Positions 61,561 to 64,000 of a stretch of 64,000 nt of DNA are shown in pieces. The notes beneath the pieces were generated by a model. That model was not told where the DNA came from. It saw nothing but the letters and a program-made list of their open reading frames with translations, and did no database searches. Position 1 is the first letter of the stretch, and each line of letters opens with the position of its first letter. The translations under genes were made by a program, and so were the position numbers. Source of the stretch: Sphingobium yanoikuyae (GTDB lineage Bacteria; Pseudomonadota; Alphaproteobacteria; Sphingomonadales; Sphingomonadaceae); the NCBI RefSeq assembly GCF_013001025.1, contig NZ_CP053021.1:2373501-2437500 (forward strand). Direction: 5' to 3'.

Positions 61561-62544
61561 GCGGTGTGGGCAGCGACATAGCAGTTAACGCAGCACGAGC
61601 CGCAGCCCTTCCTGGGGTAGGCTTGTCCGACCCGTCGGCGTCTCGATGATATCTCTCGGGGAAAGCAGCAACCTGTTCGGCAAGCTTTCGTGCCGGAGTG
61701 GGCCTTGCGCAAACGGATCGTTATCGGCACCGTGCGCTTGCCGCCTCCACCCCAGAGGGCCGGCACCTGTGCAGACGCAATGGAATCTGACGGAGTGACA
61801 CCGCAGAGGTTTCGACCGCACATAAAATATCATACCGATCGACGACATCGGTTGTCCAGTCCCGAGAGGCATCGGGTATTTTGCATCTCGTCTCCGGCGG
61901 GCCAATTCAGCCTGTCGATCGTCGAACCACCTTCATCGTACGAATATTGAGGCCCAGACTCTTTCCCGTGACAGGATCGAGCCATTCCTCTTCGTGGCCC
62001 AATCAGCACGGCGGAGGTCAGTTGCATTACAATCTGATCTTCGACCCTTTTGCTTCGGGACAATCCCCAACTCGTGTCACTCCTTCCTCGCATCCGGAAA
62101 CGGCAGGATCATTTCGGTCTTCCACCCGGAAAGAAGAGCACGCATCCGCAATTGTCTGCACGCAGGCGCAAACGCGCCATCAATAGAAGCGCTAAGCTGA
62201 GGGGCGCTCTTAAGCTGATGGACAGGGGACCGAGCGCGCCGTCACCGTGATGTTCAGGTCAACGACATGAAGCAGTTTGAGAGGATGCTGGCAATGCCAG
62301 CTCAACCAATATTTCTGTTGCTGACGACAGCATGGCCTGTCGGGATCGGACGCGCAATCTATCCGCAATCGCGTGTTTCACGACAGGGTCGGTACATCGA
62401 GGGTCCTGGCCCGATCAGCAATTGGACTTTGGTGACGTAATTCAGGCACCGCGACAAGCGCCGCCGCATGCCGTGATCGGACTTCGCTCGATAGCGTCAT
62501 GGAGCCGATATTAGACAAAAATTGATCAAATGGGAGAAGATCGA
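61561..62544. other. about 1-kb stretch without a recognised gene
   Basis: Several short open frames exist on both strands, but none is convincing. On the minus strand near 61700 the words PLRHESLPNRLLLSP recall the N-terminus of old-yellow-enzyme flavoproteins, so a decayed gene is possible. The last 150 bp before 62545 probably hold the promoter of the alcohol dehydrogenase. No PaaR-like palindrome is present. Confidence 0.4.
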
Positions 62545-63648
62545 GTGACCGATATCGTTGCAGCATTGACGCCGTGCCATGGTGGCGCATGGGAAATGGC
62601 CTCTGCTGAACTGGACGCCCCTCGGGGCGACGAAGTGCTCATCCGGATTGTGGCGACGGGTGTTTGCCATACGGACATGAGCGTGCGCGCCCAGGATCTC
62701 CCCACACCTCTCCCAGCCGTGCTGGGCCATGAAGGCGCTGGCGTGATTGAACAGATCGGGCCGGATGTGACGACGCTGGCGGTTGGCGATCATGTCGTTC
62801 TCACCATGACCCATTGCGGCAAATGCTCCAACTGCGTGACTGGACACACCGTCTATTGTGACAATGTCATGCCCCTGAATTTCAGTGGCCGTCGGCTCGA
62901 TGGCAGCCCAACCATCACCTGTCACGGAGAAGCGATCAGCGGAAGCTTCTTCGGCCAATCGTCCTTTGCAACATATGCCCTCGCCAGTGAACGCAATGCG
63001 GTGAAGGTGGTCAAGGACGTCGATCTCGCGCTGCTCGGCCCTCTGGGTTGCGGTATCCAGACGGGCGCCGGGACAGTCATCAACGTGCTCCGGCCGGAGG
63101 TGGGCAGCTCGATCGCGGTCTTCGGCGCCGGAGCGGTCGGGCTTGCCGCTATCATGGCAGCGTCCGCGGTGGGCTGCACGACGATCATCGCTGTCGACCT
63201 GCATGACAATCGGCTTGATCTCGCGAGGCAGGTCGGGGCGAACCATGTGGTGAAAGCCGGAGCTGATACGGTGGAGACCATCCGCGAACTATCGGCGGGG
63301 GGCGTCGACTATACGCTGGATACGACCGCTGTGCCTGCGGTGATCCGTCAGAGCGTCGATGTCCTCAAGATGCGGGGGCGCGCGATGCTGGTTGGGGTGC
63401 CAAAACCTGGTGCCGAATTCACTCTTTCGGCCATGGACATGCTCTTCGGCAAGTCGATCGGCGGCGCGCTTGAGGGTGAGGCCACGCCAAAGACCTTCAT
63501 CCCGCACATGATCGCGCTGTGGAAGCAAGGGAAATTCCCCTTCGACAAGCTGATCCGCTTTTATGAGTTCAGCCAGATCAATGAAGCCGTTGCCGATAGC
63601 GAAAGCGGCAAGACGCTGAAACCCGTGCTCCGCATCGGCGCGCTGTGA
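62545..63648 (+). CDS. zinc-dependent aryl-alcohol dehydrogenase (XylB-like)
   Basis: The 367-residue product is an MDR dehydrogenase with catalytic zinc ligands in GVCHTDMSVR and GHEGAGVI, structural-zinc cysteines in CGKCSNCVTGHTVYC and the NAD site VFGAGAVGLAAI. It resembles aryl-alcohol dehydrogenases more than the enzyme at 30995. GTG 62545 gives the usual start TDIVAALTP with GGGAGAAG five bases upstream; ATG 62530 would add five residues. Benzyl-type or 2-phenylethyl-type alcohols are possible substrates. An aldehyde dehydrogenase gene follows after 29 bp. Confidence 0.85.
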   Translation: MTDIVAALTPCHGGAWEMASAELDAPRGDEVLIRIVATGVCHTDMSVRAQDLPTPLPAVLGHEGAGVIEQIGPDVTTLAVGDHVVLTMTHCGKCSNCVTGHTVYCDNVMPLNFSGRRLDGSPTITCHGEAISGSFFGQSSFATYALASERNAVKVVKDVDLALLGPLGCGIQTGAGTVINVLRPEVGSSIAVFGAGAVGLAAIMAASAVGCTTIIAVDLHDNRLDLARQVGANHVVKAGADTVETIRELSAGGVDYTLDTTAVPAVIRQSVDVLKMRGRAMLVGVPKPGAEFTLSAMDMLFGKSIGGALEGEATPKTFIPHMIALWKQGKFPFDKLIRFYEFSQINEAVADSESGKTLKPVLRIGAL

Positions 63649-63677
63649 TCTCTCCACATCTGCCGAGAACCACCGGC

Positions 63678-64000
63678 ATGACCGAAAAGGCCCCGAACAT
63701 GGACTTCAAGAGCCGGCTCGAAACCATCATCAACCGCCAGCGACACTCCTATATCGCCGATGGATTTCCCTCCGCCGCCATCAGGATCGATCGCCTGAGC
63801 CGCGCCATAGCGCTCCTTGTGGAAAACAGGGATGCGATTGCCGCCGCCCTGTCAGAGGATTTCGGCCACAGAAGCACGATCCAGACGATCATCGCTGACG
63901 TCTTTGCCGCTGTTGGCTCGCTACGGCTCGCAAGTGCTCAAGTCGAACGATGGATGCAACCGGAGTTCTACGAGAGTCTCGCTCACGATGCCGAAGCCCG
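63678..64000 (+). CDS. coniferyl aldehyde dehydrogenase-type protein, N-terminal part (cut by window end)
   Basis: The frame is open to the right edge. The visible 107 residues (for example RIDRLSRAIALLVENRDAIA and ALSEDFGHRSTIQTIIADVF) match the N-terminal helices of the coniferyl-aldehyde dehydrogenase class and align with the gene at 32105. The start is ATG 63678, or possibly ATG 63699. The catalytic domain lies outside the window. With the preceding gene it forms a second alcohol-to-acid pair. Confidence 0.8.
   Translation, partial: MTEKAPNMDFKSRLETIINRQRHSYIADGFPSAAIRIDRLSRAIALLVENRDAIAAALSEDFGHRSTIQTIIADVFAAVGSLRLASAQVERWMQPEFYESLAHDAEA

Noticed and set aside
61585..61905. Minus-strand frame with a faint old-yellow-enzyme-like segment
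   Set aside because: Only about 15 residues look similar, no glycine-rich or flavin motifs follow; listed only as a possible relic.
1..64000. CRISPR arrays, tRNA/rRNA genes, integrase-flanked attachment sites, oriT or plasmid origin
   Set aside because: I looked for regularly spaced repeats, tRNA-like folds, integrase genes and iteron clusters and found none I could support.

Overview
The window looks like accessory DNA from an alphaproteobacterium of the sphingomonad group. It is GC-rich. It starts inside an F-type conjugation (tra) operon of the kind carried on large sphingomonad plasmids, and most of the rest is aromatic-catabolism genes. No replication gene, relaxase, coupling protein, oriT, rRNA or tRNA is visible, so a plasmid and an integrated element remain equally possible.

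Region 1 (1-23.0 kb) is a nearly continuous plus-strand F-type type IV secretion operon: a DsbC-like thiol protein (cut by the window edge), traA, L, E, K, B, V, C, two small membrane proteins, traW, traU, a two-gene traN, trbC, an S26 peptidase, traF, a second thioredoxin-like protein, traH and traG. Two things interrupt it. An IS110/IS1111-type element sits inside traB (3268-4630), and a GNAT/DUF1778 toxin-antitoxin pair sits antisense just before traF. Removing 1363 bp from traB rejoins the frame exactly, so the machinery was probably intact recently and is probably inactive now.

Region 2 (23.0-30.4 kb) is a cargo boundary: a small membrane protein convergent with traG, a Phd/PIN toxin-antitoxin pair overlapping an MNT-HEPN fusion gene, an HU protein, AraC, ECF-sigma and TetR regulators, a thioesterase and a second AraC.

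Region 3 (30.9-43.0 kb) holds an alcohol dehydrogenase/coniferyl-type aldehyde dehydrogenase pair, an NDH-2 gene split by an IS3-family element (34214-35534, 4-bp target duplication), a LysR-controlled block (3-hydroxyacyl-CoA dehydrogenase, an unusually arranged class III CoA-transferase, a lipocalin-like protein), two unknown overlapping genes and decayed SDR and histidine-kinase remnants.

Region 4 (43.1-61.6 kb) is the metabolic core. styA-styB-styC-ompW form one minus-strand operon. styA/B epoxidise styrene, styC isomerises the oxide to phenylacetaldehyde, and styD oxidises that to phenylacetate. styD is the last gene of a second minus-strand operon, paaG-paaZ-paaK-ethD-(hydratase/dehydrogenase fusion)-styD. 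The divergent plus-strand genes paaI-paaJ and paaABCDE-paaR complete the phenylacetyl-CoA pathway. Every enzymatic step from styrene to acetyl-CoA plus succinyl-CoA can be assigned. The same 12-base palindrome GACCGAGCGGTC lies upstream of both styA and paaA, and a shorter GACCGGTC lies between paaG and paaI. This predicts one TetR-type regulator (PaaR) controlling upper and lower pathway together, in place of the StyS/StyR two-component system known from Pseudomonas.

Region 5 (61.6-64 kb) is about 1 kb without a recognisable gene, then a second alcohol dehydrogenase/coniferyl-type aldehyde dehydrogenase pair, the last gene cut by the window end.
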